From NCBI GenBank assembly GCA_963989385.1, contig OZ022508.1, positions 34,370,166 through 34,434,165 on the forward strand: a stretch of DNA of 64,000 bases. Reading direction: 5' to 3'. This DNA is from Ctena decussata. Lineage: Eukaryota; Mollusca; Bivalvia; Lucinida; Lucinidae. The notes under the pieces were generated by a model, which was given only the letters and a program-made list of their open reading frames with translations, searched no databases and was not told where the DNA came from. Shown here piece after piece: positions 49,467 to 62,050 of this stretch. The translations under genes were made by a program, and so were the position numbers. Numbering within the stretch: the first letter of the stretch is position 1; every line of letters begins with the position of its first letter.

Positions 49467-50179
49467 TGCTAAAGTTTTCGAGATATTCGTTTTGATACCA
49501 TGCAACAGCTATAATAACCGACTGACCGACTAGTGACCCCTTTAGGAGGAGGGGCTAGGCCTGACTGAAAGAAAATTGAATTCATCCAAAGCAAGATAAA
49601 TGAAGAAGCATTCATTAAAAAGAAAACAAAATAAGCCTATTACTCAAAAATCTTAAAACTGAGATATTTCAAATATTATGTGGACGAAAGTAGTAACTAA
49701 ATCATACTTTTCTCAAAATACTGAGGGGTATTTTCTCTAGAACTGTTCTTTCTTTCCATTTTTCCCCACAAAGAGTGCAGTTTTAAATAGACGTCACATT
49801 TTTAATCTAAGGATCCTAGAGCAAAAGTGATAGCGTCATACTACACAGAATTAAAAGTAGGTATGAAAATGACAAAAAAAAAGAGTTATCTACTAACCAA
49901 GACTAGAGAAAAGAAACAAATGAGCCTATGTCACTTTTCAGAATCTCATAACTACTGAAACATTAATAAGCTTGTGGAAGCTGAGATGTAGAACTGAACT
50001 TGGCCAATTTACAGGGTGTCCATTGGTCGCTGTGACCTGCTCTTCAAAATTTGTGTGAGGTAACCTGGATCCATTTGGTAGATGCACTGATGAATTTTGG
50101 AAGGCTTAAATTGAATACAAACTGAGATACAGGGCTGTCCTAGAACCTTGTCACGATGTTAGTTTTCAAAAGATTAGGC
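49467..50179. other. Intergenic, no feature seen
   Basis: No exon or repeat recognised. Confidence 0.4.
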
Positions 50180-50272
50180 CACTATCCCAGCAGGCACACA
50201 ACCTTGAATCAACCTTGAATCAACGTCATGACGTTGAATCAAGGTTGATTCAAGGTTGTGTGCCCAGTGGGT
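50180..50272. repeat. GTTGAATCAAC-type palindrome, best copy
   Basis: cagcaggcacacaaccttga then atcaaccttgaatcaacg|tcatgacgttg is almost perfectly symmetric to ggttgtgtgcccagtggg. No coding capacity. Confidence 0.85.
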
Positions 50273-50649
50273 ATGACCTTATTTATAGTGCGTTACCTAA
50301 GGCGGTTTTGTGCAAGCACTGATAAAATTTGAAAATCTTAAGGATAATAGAAGCTGAGATATATATAGCTGCCCTTCAAAAGTTGAAAATGTGTCGATTT
50401 TTTGCTATATATGTCACCGTGACCTAGTTTTCTGAGTTTGCGAGAGGTGATCTAGAGCAGCCTCGTGCATACAGAAATAAATTTTAAAATGCCTCGGCTT
50501 ATTGGGGCTTAAATACAGAGATGAGCTTCATGTTTAAAACTGGTGTCTATTTTAACAAAAGTATTTCACTGTGAGCTAATTTTGTGAAGGCGACCTGGCG
50601 CGGGCCTGGCGCCCGTTGGTACATGTTAACTCCGTTTAGATGTAGCTAG

Positions 50650-50830
50650 AATAGATGGATGACTTGTGATTTTACGTCCTTTTTAACAGTATTTCAGTCA
50701 TATCAGGACGATGGGTGGGTGATAATGACAGGTTGTGTGCAATGGAACCCTGTTTACGGTTGGAAAGATTCCCGCCTCAAGCAGGTCTTAAACACGGGAC
50801 CGCTAGATCAGCAGGCCAGCGCTTAATCTA
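50650..50830 (-). repeat. SINE family B, reverse copy 1
   Basis: attttacgtcctttttaaca, catatcaggacgatgggtgg and ggaaccctgtttacggttgg lead to the head (gggaccgctagatcagcagg). The head is truncated. Confidence 0.8.
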
Positions 50831-51189
50831 CTGATAACGAGTAAACTATATATGACATCCCTATGAATTTAAATTGATTTATCCATGTTTTTTTTTGTGT
50901 GTTTTTTACAAATCCATTGTTTAGTAAAGGGATCGTGTATTTGAACTCGTATACATTACTATTTAATATACAAGCATCCAAATAGTTGCAAGATAGGACG
51001 TTTTTCCTTATGATTATTCCCGCTAATGCAATCCAATGCATGTATGTTAGAGAAGGGCATTTGTTTTTATGTGAGCTCAGTCTGAACACTTAAAAAGCGC
51101 ATAATGGGTCATGATGACTGATTTCTCTAATCCCTTAAGTTAAAAGCCATTTAACATGAATTCAGAAATTCTGAACACATCTCAACCTG

Positions 51190-51810
51190 CATTGGGACGA
51201 GTCAGTTAATTCACTCTGTCTGAAATTGACTCTTCCATGCTAACTGGACAGGTTCATTATTTAAAAAATGGGTGATCATATGATTTCTCTGATCGTTCTA
51301 ACTAAATATCCCTAAAATTCTAAAATTGATTCTTCCATGTTTTAATTTGGACAAATTTATTATTTTGCAAAGGGGTGGTCCGATAATCTATCAAGCTTGC
51401 ATCCCTAAATATCAAAAATGGACTCTTCCACATGATAAGCTGTCACCCCTTGTATCTGAAATTGACCGTTCCATTGTTCAACTTGGACAAGTCCATTATT
51501 TAGAAAAGGGGTTATAACAAGATTGTTCTAATCCTTGAAGACAATCTTTCTCCCCATATCTTTGCAATGGACTCTTCCATATTTGCATTTTGGACAAGTC
51601 CATTATTAAGAAAAGGGGTATTGATGACAGTTTTCTATTCTTTCAGAGTACACATACTCCCCTTTATATTTGATATTGACTGTTCCATAATCGAGTTGAG
51701 ATCATTCCATTTAAGGAAAAAGGTAATAATGAAAATTCAAAAGCTTTCACCCCTTAATATGATAATGACTTTTCCTTCAGTAAACTTGGACCAGTCTTTT
51801 GTACTGAAAA
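51190..51810 (+). repeat. Degenerate ~100-bp tandem repeat
   Basis: ttgactcttcca-like words recur near 51231, 51328, 51422, 51465, 51568, 51680 and 51768, several followed by cttggacaagtccattattt then agaaaaggggt. Open frames across it are repeat-driven. Confidence 0.7.
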
Positions 51811-52127
51811 GAGTGAATAAGAGAATAAAACACAAATGAACTTGACCTTCTTTGTTTGGAGGCATAATATGAGCTCTGTTCATCTTGTACACTCTCTCAC
51901 TTAAATAATAACTGTAAGTGATCTAATGAAAATTCAGTTGGCATATTCTCTTTTTTCTGTAACCGTATATGCTGTAGATATTATGACAGAGCTTCCTTGG
52001 CTAACACTGCAGATCACGATCGGACTGCTCTTGAGCAGCCTGATCAAGGTTTACACAGCTGAAATCATGTTCAAATTTTAGGATAATTACAGTATAAACG
52101 GACCAAGTTGTTAAGGGCTATAGCTTC

Positions 52128-52340
52128 ATGCGGATGGATGGATGGACGAGTTGCGTTTTTACGTCCTTTATAATAGTATGCCAGTCATATCAGGACGATG
52201 GGTGGATGATAATGAAGGACTGTGCAATGGAGCCCCGTTTACAGTTGAAAAGATTCCCACCTACAGCGGGGCTCGAACCCGGGACCGCTAGATCAGCAGG
52301 CAAGCGCTTAACCCAAGTGACCTACCAGGCCCCTAGTTCC
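52128..52340 (-). repeat. SINE family B, reverse copy 2, with intact head
   Basis: On the - strand the head has a good B box (gggttcgagccc) and an A-box-like gggttaagcgc. The body and a (ggat)n-type tail at 52131-52146 follow. Best head of this family. Confidence 0.85.
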
Positions 52341-52396
52341 ATGCGGACAGCGAAGACCCTTATCAGACTGGGCGAATGCGTGTCGCAGCTCAAATG
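52335..52396. repeat. MITE M terminal fragment
   Basis: ccatgcggacagcgaagacc, cagactgggcgaatgcg and tgtcgcagctca are the right half of MITE M with an internal deletion. Confidence 0.65.
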
Positions 52397-52449
52397 ATGA
52401 TGTTTGAAAGGGTTGAGGGTTAGAGTTGTACACGAAAACACAGTACATT

Positions 52450-52980
52450 AAAACTCTCCATAGTCCTATAAGTGGGAAAAATCACCAAAGCACAAATCAT
52501 GATAAAACTGGTACAGCCTTCCGAATTCATGATAAAATGTCGGTTGATGAGCGTTTTCGTGTCATATAACAGGCTAAAAGAAGAAACAAAGGTTTTTGAA
52601 AAAAATTACAAGTCTCTCCATAAAAAATATGGTCTTTATTTCTGGGTCCCCGTTGAACAATGAAATTAGGCAACAGCGAGGCATTGAATGGAATCCTTGC
52701 CGTACATTGTATTTAAACCATCTATTAAATACCTGTACCTTGTGTTTTTATCTTCTGTACCTTGTATTTTCATCATGTAAATGAAGTTTGTGAAATCGAA
52801 AGTAGGTCATTTTAGTTGGCTTTAACTCGTTTTTATGAGAATCCGAAGGATATTTTAATATTTTAAAGCCGTCCAATCACGATCATATACAATGAGGAGA
52901 GTGTAGTGAGAATCATGCAGCGATACTTCACAATAAAATATTTCCTGTGCCGATAGAACAATGGGGCCTTTTAAGGTCGT
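52450..52980 (+). repeat. Dispersed repeat, copy 2
   Basis: Shares ordered blocks with 16930-17420, including ctccatagtcctata, gtgtcatataac, tacattgtattt and gaaatcgaaagtaggtcatt. Family unknown. Confidence 0.65.
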
Positions 52981-53772
52981 CTTTATTAAACACTTTTGTC
53001 CACATCCTACAAAGTCAGATTCTGGTGAATTTTTCGGCATGACATTGTTAGTTATCTGTTGCTTAAGTGGCATCCTGCTGAGAAATAGTCGTCAAACTGT
53101 TTGATGTTAAAGATTTTACTAGCTTTATTACAGCTCTCTGTTTTCTTAACCATAACAAGTTTGTACCATAAAAAATAAACAAAACCTTGTCTTAAAATGC
53201 CAACATCTCGTGTCCCAAAGTAGCTAGCATTTTCAGTGTAAATTGACCTTTTCTAAGCAAGCACCTGTCTTATGCAAGCAGTTTTGGCCCTTTCCAAACG
53301 TGTTTGCTACAGACAGGTTTAATTGTAGTTTAAGATTGTCACAAGCTTTTGTCACAAGTAAACTGAAACTTACTGTACACGTCTGATACTAGTTTGAGCA
53401 CTTTACTGAAAAACACTTATTATCTGCGGTATCAAAATTTCGTGATTTAATGAAAATGACATATTGGCGCTTTTTAATTTTGGCGTTCATGATTTACCAT
53501 GGCTTGAAATAATAGAAAATTTGACTAAAGTAACGTTTTTTCTTACTTTTATACATTTTATACATTAGACGAATATTCAAAGTAAATGTGCATATTAGTG
53601 TTCATTTGACAAAATTAGAGCCCCAAACACAATGGACTAGTTTTTACCACATACCCGATTTAATTCATTTTAATGCTGTGCATTCACTTCTGACCTTATG
53701 AATATAAAACGTATTCTTTAATAGATGTTTCGGCGCGAAATGGCTTTTTGTGCTGATGTGCCGTAAACCCCA

Positions 53773-53774
<2 letters not shown>
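52981..53774. other. Intergenic, no feature seen
   Basis: No exon or repeat recognised. Confidence 0.4.

Positions 53775-53815
<41 letters not shown>
53775..53815 (+). repeat. (TC)n microsatellite
   Basis: About 20 TC units. Confidence 0.97.
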
Positions 53816-53816
<1 letters not shown>

Positions 53817-53954
53817 AGAAATCTTTTTAGGTGAAAATAGACATATGCTTCCAGATAAGAGTCATCTCCCTTGGAAGTGTATTTTATGTATTTACTTACG
53901 GTCATGTGATACACTTTCAGGGGAAGCCTCTGTCATTTCCATTTTTTTTTAAAA

Positions 53955-53999
53955 AAGGTGGTGGGGTGGGGGATGTGTGTGTGTGTGTGGGGGGGGATT
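53955..53999 (+). repeat. G-rich and (GT)n low-complexity tract
   Basis: gtggtggggtgggggatgtg then (tg)n and a run of eight G. Confidence 0.85.
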
Positions 54000-56110
54000 C
54001 TTATATATCAACCACAACAAGAAAAACTATAACATGAAATGTCATGTTATATTGGGCGTTTGGTTTTACTTCTCAGTTTATGCAGGTTTATAGAAGTAAA
54101 TGTCGCAATGGTTGTTGAAATGAAACTTGAATCTCATTGCAGACTGATGAGGCTTCTTCCATGTTGTTTTCGACCCCAACAAATTATCTTACTTCGATAT
54201 AGCCACGCAAAAAACTTTAGTTTTTGGATGTAGATCTATTAATTTTGTTAAAAATGACCACAGTAACATATCTTTGATCAGAAGATTTGTAAGCTAGTGC
54301 AGAATACTAGGCTAACACAATTTTTGACATAAGACTTGCATTTTAAGAAAAATAAATAAATAAATAAAACTGAGTAACCTTTTGTTCATTTTCTCTATTT
54401 TCTCTATATATACTCAACAGCAAAAGAAACGCATATTTTTAGTGTCTTGTATTGCCTCATCAACTGTAATGATATTTTACTTTTAAGTTAATACTGGGAT
54501 TGGCCTTTACATGGCCATATGTTTTGCAACATTTTCTTGTCACAGTGCAATTCTTCGGAAAAAATATGAAGATTTTTGTCAAAAAGGCAAAAATCATAAA
54601 ATTCTGGCTCACAGTGGCAAAAAATAAATTATCAATACGATTTGCTGCACGTCAGTACAGCATGATGTTGCCAACTAGAAAACGATATAAAACTTTTAAG
54701 AGATTGATTTTTATACAGTAAAATCACACATGCAAAAATCTGCATTTTCCAAAGTTTTTCAAAGTTTTGAAAATCGTCTGAATCATCAAATTATTAGAGA
54801 AATCTGGTCATTTGGGATTCAAAATGAGTAAAGCTAAAAGCAAAGGCCCCGTTCAAAATAAATTTTGACTGGAAGTGAGCACGTATTTTGCTCACTTCCG
54901 GTTTGAGTTTTAGAAATTTAAAAGCCGATAAAAATGTTTTCCTGGAAAAATCTTGTCTCCCCATTTGCTCACCGTAGACTGCCCTTTATGATTAAGATGC
55001 AGTATGAATTTCATTCAGTTTTGCCCAGTGATTTCAAGGATCCAGCGGGCATAAGTTCAATATGTGGTTGCATTATTGGAACGACGTACAGAGTTACTTC
55101 CCTTTGTTAGCATACTCCATTTGATTGTGACCACTTACCCTTATATTAATCCTGAATTGGAATCAACTTCCAATTCGGTTTCCTGAAAAATCTACAAAAT
55201 TTTCTTTTGCTATCGCAAAACTTGCTTACTTACGGGATTCGCATAAAGGGACATAACTTTGTTTGTAACGAGTAACCCAGGCTGAAAATTCTTGATGATG
55301 TTTCTGAGACAGTGTAGCGTCCCAGATAAAGAGGGCATCAGTTTTGGAGCCAGGTACAACTCAGTGCAAGTCACTAACTTAATTGCTCAGTATCTGTGAA
55401 TTTTTAAACTGACCCCTTGATTGTTTACGCTTTCGTTACGCATGAATAAACAAATAAAATTTCAATAAGTTTTGCGACGAAATGTACTCCATGCATTGAT
55501 AATAACTTCCCTGTTTTGCCAATTTTAGCAGATGTTTATTTTCACATAAAAACACCGAAAAGAAAAATATGCGTTATTTTTGCTTTTGAGTAATATTAAA
55601 GAGTGATGCATGGTCATGTAAATCAGAACATTATTGACCGCGTTTAATGTAGACTAAAAGATATGCAAAAAGACCTTAGTGCAGCTAAATTGAACTATAT
55701 GGACCTAACACCTTTAATTCAAAATAAAAATGCAAGGAAGGCAATAAAAATCGAAAAGTATCGATGTCCTACGATAGCCCAATTACCTCTCTTATTTCAC
55801 AATTCTGAATTTCGAATTCTGAATTCCAAAATTCGTAGTACAAACTGAGTGATAAATTAAGATGAATGAGATTTATGTTAGTTGAAATGCAAATAACAAT
55901 TAGTTTTAGGCCCGATATCACATCACAGTTATAACTCGTATTAACCAGTCCGTGGTCTATTTTACCGTAAGGCGCAATGTAAAATTTTGGTGTTCCGAAT
56001 GCTAATCCATGTACTAAGTTTAACGTGAAATCGGGCCTTAGTATATAAAAATCAGAATTAAATAATTTCACTAGAAAAAACAATGAACTATGTGAATATG
56101 CTCATCATTG
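54000..56110. other. Intergenic, no gene seen
   Basis: A hairpin gaagtgagcacgtattttgc then tcacttcc lies at 54871-54899, and an inverted pair ggcccgatatcac / gtgaaatcgggcc lies at 55909 and 56025. No supported exon. Confidence 0.45.
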
Positions 56111-57320
56111 TCGCGTGCAAAGGGACCTTCTATATCTAGTATAGGTATATAAGATATCATATAAGAATCTTATATATTATATATCTAGTATAGGTATATA
56201 AGATGTCTTATTTGCCTTTTCCATAAGACGCAACACAATATATGTTATCTGATATAGCATTTAAGATGTATCACATATAAGATATCCTGTTTTGTAAATC
56301 AGATATCGATATCAGATATGCTATCTTATATAGGATGTGAGATATCTTATTTAAATATATAACAAATCTGATATATCAGATATCTGATTTATTATATAAG
56401 ATATCTTACTTGCTATATAAGATATCTAATATATAAGATATCTGATATATTATATATCTTATATGAAAAATTAAATAAGATGATAACTCATATCCTATAT
56501 AAGATATCTTATTTTCTATATAAGATATATCTGTATCAGATATCTTATAGAGGATATAAGATTTCTTATATGTTATATATCTTATATGTTATATTAGATT
56601 TCTTAACTGGAATATTAGATATCTAATATACTATATAAGATATCTATTATGCATTATGATTAGTAAAATGGCTTGCCATAGATATCACTATACAGATTTG
56701 GATATATATCGAAAAGTAAAGTGGATATGATTTTTCGATATCACAAATTTGATTTTTGTTTGATATCACTTATTTGATTTGGCGATATCAGTAATCTGAG
56801 TTTGTGATATCACTAATTCGTACAAAATCGAATTTGTGATATCACAATGTCGACTTTGTGATACCACTATTTCAAGTATGTGATATCACATGTGGTATCA
56901 CATTATTTTCTGATTTCACTAACTATTATGTGCTATCACTGACTCACCTGAGTGTCATAAACCATGTGTTATATTATGTTTACTAAATCGATTTAGTGAA
57001 ATCACAAAATCGTTTTTGTAATATCAATTTCTTGATATCACTAGTTAGGAACGAATTACTGACCACAAACTCCATAGATATAGTGATACCATAAAATCGA
57101 TTAAGTGATATCACAAAATCGAATGTGACATCACTAAATAGATGTTGTGATATACAAAATCAAATTAGTGATATCACAAAGTAGCTGTGATCTCGTGTCA
57201 TCACAAAATTAATTTTGTGATATCACTTTTTCTATTTTGTGGTTTCACTAATTGGATTTTGTGATATCACTCAATCGTACATATTTTGTGATATCACTTT
57301 TTCGATTTTATGGTATCTAG
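56111..57320. repeat. GATATC-dense degenerate tandem tract
   Basis: 56111-56700 is built of ataagatatct-type words, often in self-complementary pairs. 56700-57320 changes to tgatatcac words at roughly 25-60-bp spacing with aaaatcg/cgattt between. I count roughly 25 GATATC hexamers in 1.2 kb. No coding sequence. Confidence 0.85.
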
Positions 57321-57329
57321 AAACATGTC

Positions 57330-58800
57330 AATGAATATCAGTCTGATTTTACCTGCTTAAATACATTCACTGCACTACCTAGAACCATTTGGTTGAACAT
57401 TTGTCTAATACCTACCGACTCAGACACATTCATCTCACCACCTGGAAACACATCAATGAAAACCAGTCAAATAACTATACCGCACTCCCTCTAAACATGT
57501 CAATTAATAACTAATATATGTCTGATACGTACTTGCTCAGATACACTAACCGCACTGCTAGCCGCAATGCCTACAAACATTTCGAAGAACACTTGTCTGA
57601 TAGCAGCCTGCTCAAACACAATCACCCCACTACCTAGAAACATATTGATGAACACCGGTCTGATTCCTACTTGGTTAGACATGATCACTTCACTACCAAG
57701 AAAAATTTTGATGTACACCGGTCTGAATTTTACCTCATTAGACAATTCACTGCACTACTTAAAAACATGTCAATGACTGGTGTTCATCAACATCTTTCTA
57801 GGTAGTACACTGAGTTTGTCAAAGCAGGTAGGAATCAGTCAATTAATATATGTCTGATACGTACTTGCTCAGATACACCCACCAGACTTCCTTGAAACAT
57901 TTTGAAGAACACTTGTCCGATACCGACCTGCTCCAACACAATCACTCCGCTATCTTAAAACATGTCGAAGAAGAATGGTTTGATTCCTACTTGCTTAGAC
58001 ATGATCACTTCACTACCAAGAAACATGTCGAACACCAGTTTTATTTTACCTCTTTAGACAATTCACTGCACTACTTAGAAACATGTCGATGACTGGTGTT
58101 CATCAACATGTTACTAGGTAGTGCGCTGTGTTTGTCAAAGCAGGTAGGAATCTGTCAGTTAATATATGTCTGATATGTACTTGCTCAGATACACTCACCG
58201 CACTACCTAAAACATTCTGAAGAACACTTATCTGATCCTGACATGCTCGGACACAATCAGCCCACTACCTAGAAACATGTCAATGAACACCGGTCTGATT
58301 CCTACCTGCTTATACATAATCACCGCATTACCTAGAAACATGTCAATGAACACCAGTCTGATTTTACCCTCTTTAGACAATTCACTGCACTACCTAAAAA
58401 CATGTTGATGACTGGTGTTCATCGACATGTTTCTAGGTAATGCGGTGAATTTGTCTAAGCAGGTAGGAAACAGACCGATGTTCATCAACATGTTTTAAGG
58501 TAGGATGGTGAAGTTATTAGACCGGAGTTCATCAGATTGTTTCTAAGTAGTGGGGTCAGTGTGTCTGAGAAGATAGGTTTCAGACAAGTGTTCATCCAAA
58601 TAGTTCTAGTTAATGCAGTGAGTGTGTAAAAGCAGTTAAGATAAGGAATCAGACCGGTGTTCATTGACATGTTTCTGGGTAGTGCGGTGAGTGTGTCTGA
58701 GCAGACCGGTATTCATCGATAAGTTTCTGGGTAATACAGGATGCATCTCTAAGCAGGTAGGAATCAGACCGGTGTTCATAGGTGTTATGCCGGTGTTAAG
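57330..58800. repeat. ~65-bp satellite with local inversions
   Basis: Units resembling cactgcactacctagaaaca then tgtcaatgaacaccggtctg and attcctacctgcttagacac repeat across the tract. From about 57775-57840, 58085-58155 and 58395 onward the units are inverted (gtgttcatcgacatgtttct, aggtagtgcggtga). Long small ORFs on both strands are periodic by-products. Confidence 0.88.
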
Positions 58801-58859
58801 TGAGTCTGTCTCTGAACTCACCAATATACCCCAAAACAACTCTTTCAACATCAGGATGA

Positions 58860-59400
58860 GTCAAAAGTGTAGCTAGTTTGGCCAGATGAGACCTTTATAT
58901 GATATTTACCTTGTACCCCATCCTGTTAATAATGAAGTTTTGAACCAAGTGTGGATGGATTGCAACTTAATAGTTTCATACTGAAAGAGCTTTTACTCTT
59001 GTTTCAAACGGTACAATATAGTAACTATGCCTGTAAATATGAATACAGTATTAGGTATATTTTTCTAATAATATATTAAACAAAAGAAAAACTAATGTAA
59101 CTGTCTGGATTATCCTCCTCGGACATAGCTCAAACCGCAGTATTGGTGACATTTACTTCCACTTACACTGACAAATCCTTGCGTTTCGTTTTTTTAGGCT
59201 GAGAAATCTGTTTGAATTTCAATAAATTCACGAACTAAACATTAAAGTTAAAGCCAGTGAGAATCACGAGTGTACAGTCTTATGTATCGGATTTTGTATT
59301 CAGATTCGTTCTTTCGTTTTGATACGGTGATCTCTCGATGAAATCTAAATGAATATGGGTCGAAACGTCCTGAGACGAATCGTCCCGGGTTTTTGGCCTG
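58860..59400. other. Intergenic, no feature seen
   Basis: No exon or repeat recognised before the 59.4-kb foldback. Confidence 0.4.
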
Positions 59401-59404
59401 CTTG

Positions 59405-61030
59405 GGACGAAACGTCCTTGGAGGGAAGGAATAGAAACCGGGACCAACGCCCGGGACCCGGGACCAAAATCCGGGACCAATTTTTGTTGGCCCCTAAATT
59501 GTATCAAACATGCCAATAAGAAGCTGAAATTAGACCATAAGTAGTTTATAGGCTCGTCTGAAAAATGCATATAAAGATTTTATAAAACTTTCGATATTTG
59601 TTGAAATTTTAACAAAAAGACAGGACCAGGTCAAGCATTTTCCATTTTAAACCCAAATTATTTTACATCTCGTCATATGTAAACATAATAAAGAAGATTG
59701 AATTTTTTAAAAATGCAAAATTTATCTATTATTTTTGCGAAAAATTTGACCCGGGACCAAAATCGTCATTTGTTTCGTAGACGATGTGAAGGAAATTTCA
59801 GTTTTTGTCTCTATAAACGTTTAAAATCCCATCAGTTTTACATTTACTCGTAATGTAGAGATGCCAAAGAAATAGAAATGACAAAAAAAAAAGAAATCGA
59901 GATATTTAACCAAAATGCTACGAATAACTCTGCCCGGGACCAAAGTCGTCATTAAAAAGCTGACGATGTCATGTATTTCTTAATTTTTTATAAGGAATAA
60001 CTTTTTGATAGTCCTTATTTACCTTGTGCAAGGTTCTAAACATGCCAAAACTATAACAATTGTCTAATTTTGTCTTGGTAAGGTCTGCTGATAGGCATAT
60101 TTAACCAGGGACCAGCTCGGGGCAAAATTATGAAATATGGTTTTTGAAAAGGTTATTTGCTGCCTGAATAGTATATTTATTTTAGTATCGTCATCCCAAC
60201 AGAACCTATATTCATTTGACATTGAAGAAATGTTCTTTCATACACTTTTCACACACCCAAGAGCATTCCTCATTTATTCTAGAAGCGGATCAATTTCTGC
60301 TTTTGCGGAATGTTCAGATTCTATGGCAACGTACCAAGACAATGTCTAAGCCGCAGAAAATGACCATTTGGTCCCAGGTAGGTTTTCTCTCAAAACAGTG
60401 ACCTATATTATAGGTCACTGCTCAAAATAAGGGATATATTTTACAATGTTTTGCATTTTCGTCTTTTGTGGCATCTACAGATATGACACAAAGTAAAACA
60501 ATGAGATTTTAAACGATAATGTAGAAGAAAATTAAAAATTCATTGACATCGTCAACATCGCGCAATAAACAAATGACGATTTTGGTCCCGGGTTGGTCCC
60601 GGGTCGAATTTTTCGCAAAAATTACAGATAAATTTCATATTTTTAAAAAAAAATTATCTTCTTTGGTATGTTTATAGATGACGAAATGTGAAAAAATTGG
60701 GGTTTAAAATGTTTCTGTAGGAAAAAATTGAGATTTGCTTGACATCGTCACTCCCGCAAAAACTGGTCCCGGGTCGAAAAAGCTCGACGTGGTCCTGTAT
60801 TTTTGTTAAAATTTCAATAAATATCGAAAGTTTTATAAAATCTTTATATGCATTTTTCAGAAGAGACTATAATCTACTTATGGTCCAATTTTCAGCTCGT
60901 TATTAGCATCTTTAGTACAATTTTAATGCCAACGAAAATTGGCCCCGGATTTTGGTCCCGGAATTTGGTCCCGGGTCCCGGTTTCTATTCCTTCCCGTCC
61001 TGGGACGAAACGTCCCTGGCGCGAAACGTC
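59405..61030. mobile_element. 1.6-kb foldback with repeated GGGACC words
   Basis: Left arm 59405-59790 and right arm about 60585-61030 are inverted copies (ggaaggaatagaaaccggga; gcatataaagattttataaa then actttcgatat). Cgggaccaa or its inverse occurs about a dozen times, and gacgatgt/gacatcgtc words recur inside. No ORF of note. Confidence 0.85.
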
Positions 61031-62050
61031 CCGATACGGTCTCGAATATCTAGGTCACGGCTTAAATTTTGTTATGCGAGCTCAAATGCAACAATTCATC
61101 TTTCATGGACTGAATTATTATTTTTGATCATTAATAATTTAGCGGTATCAAGGTCGATTGAATATTGAGATAACGTTGTTCAAATCTCGTAACGATGTTC
61201 ACTAGGAAAATACGGAGATATTTCATCAGCTAGGTGGTCGACCGAAGTACTCTTCCAATAATCGGAATACACATACGCTCAAATAATCATCGTTTACTTT
61301 CCTTCCACTGTGCATATTAGTCTAGAAATATCTGTTATCGTCTTTTATATAAATTTGTGTATTACATGGAGATACTCAGGTCTTAAACTTCTTATATACG
61401 TTGACAAAATACCTAACTACTTTGTACATAATCATTCCGCGATGTAAACCGGCCAGAAGAAATATTGGTTCCAAGTCTACTTACATTTAAATGAAGAGGG
61501 GAACCTAACATTAACTGGGTCAATATTGACGTAACAACTCGTAACGTCGATTTCTGAATTCAATGGGACTCATTAACTACTAGTTAGACTAACTCTATAA
61601 TAGAACTTCTAGGCTTAGAAACTATACATGACTTCTGTTTTTCTTAACTTCTACGCCCAGAAAAAGTTCTGGACGGACGCACGATCCCCCGTTTTCGGCT
61701 TTGGATACGTTACGCTGAGGTGCGCGCGGGAGGGAGGGGGTAGGGGTAATTGAAATAAATCACAAATCTACGCCGATCTAAGACTGAACACTGTCTATTA
61801 AGTCAAATTACGCACTATGATTATTTGGCCATATAAATATTAAGCTGTATGGATTCACCTCCATGTGTTTCGATCATTTCACAATGAGTAGGACTTTCGG
61901 TAGCGCCAAGAACACTTACTTCCGCTCTAAGCTCTCTAAAATTTTGCTTAGATCTAATCTGTAAGACACAGATCATCTATCTCTAGCATATTTTTGCTGT
62001 TGGTTTGTGTGGTACTCCCTGTTTGATGACCTGTTATCAGCATCATTCGT
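61031..62050. other. Upstream of the LINE ORF
   Basis: Non-coding. Includes a G-rich gcgcgcgggagggagggggt at 61720-61741. It may include the LINE 5' UTR, but no promoter motif or second copy shows where it begins. Confidence 0.4.

Noticed and set aside
57500..58851. Several small proteins in the satellite
   Set aside because: Periodic frames produced by ~65-bp units and their inversions; no unique sequence.
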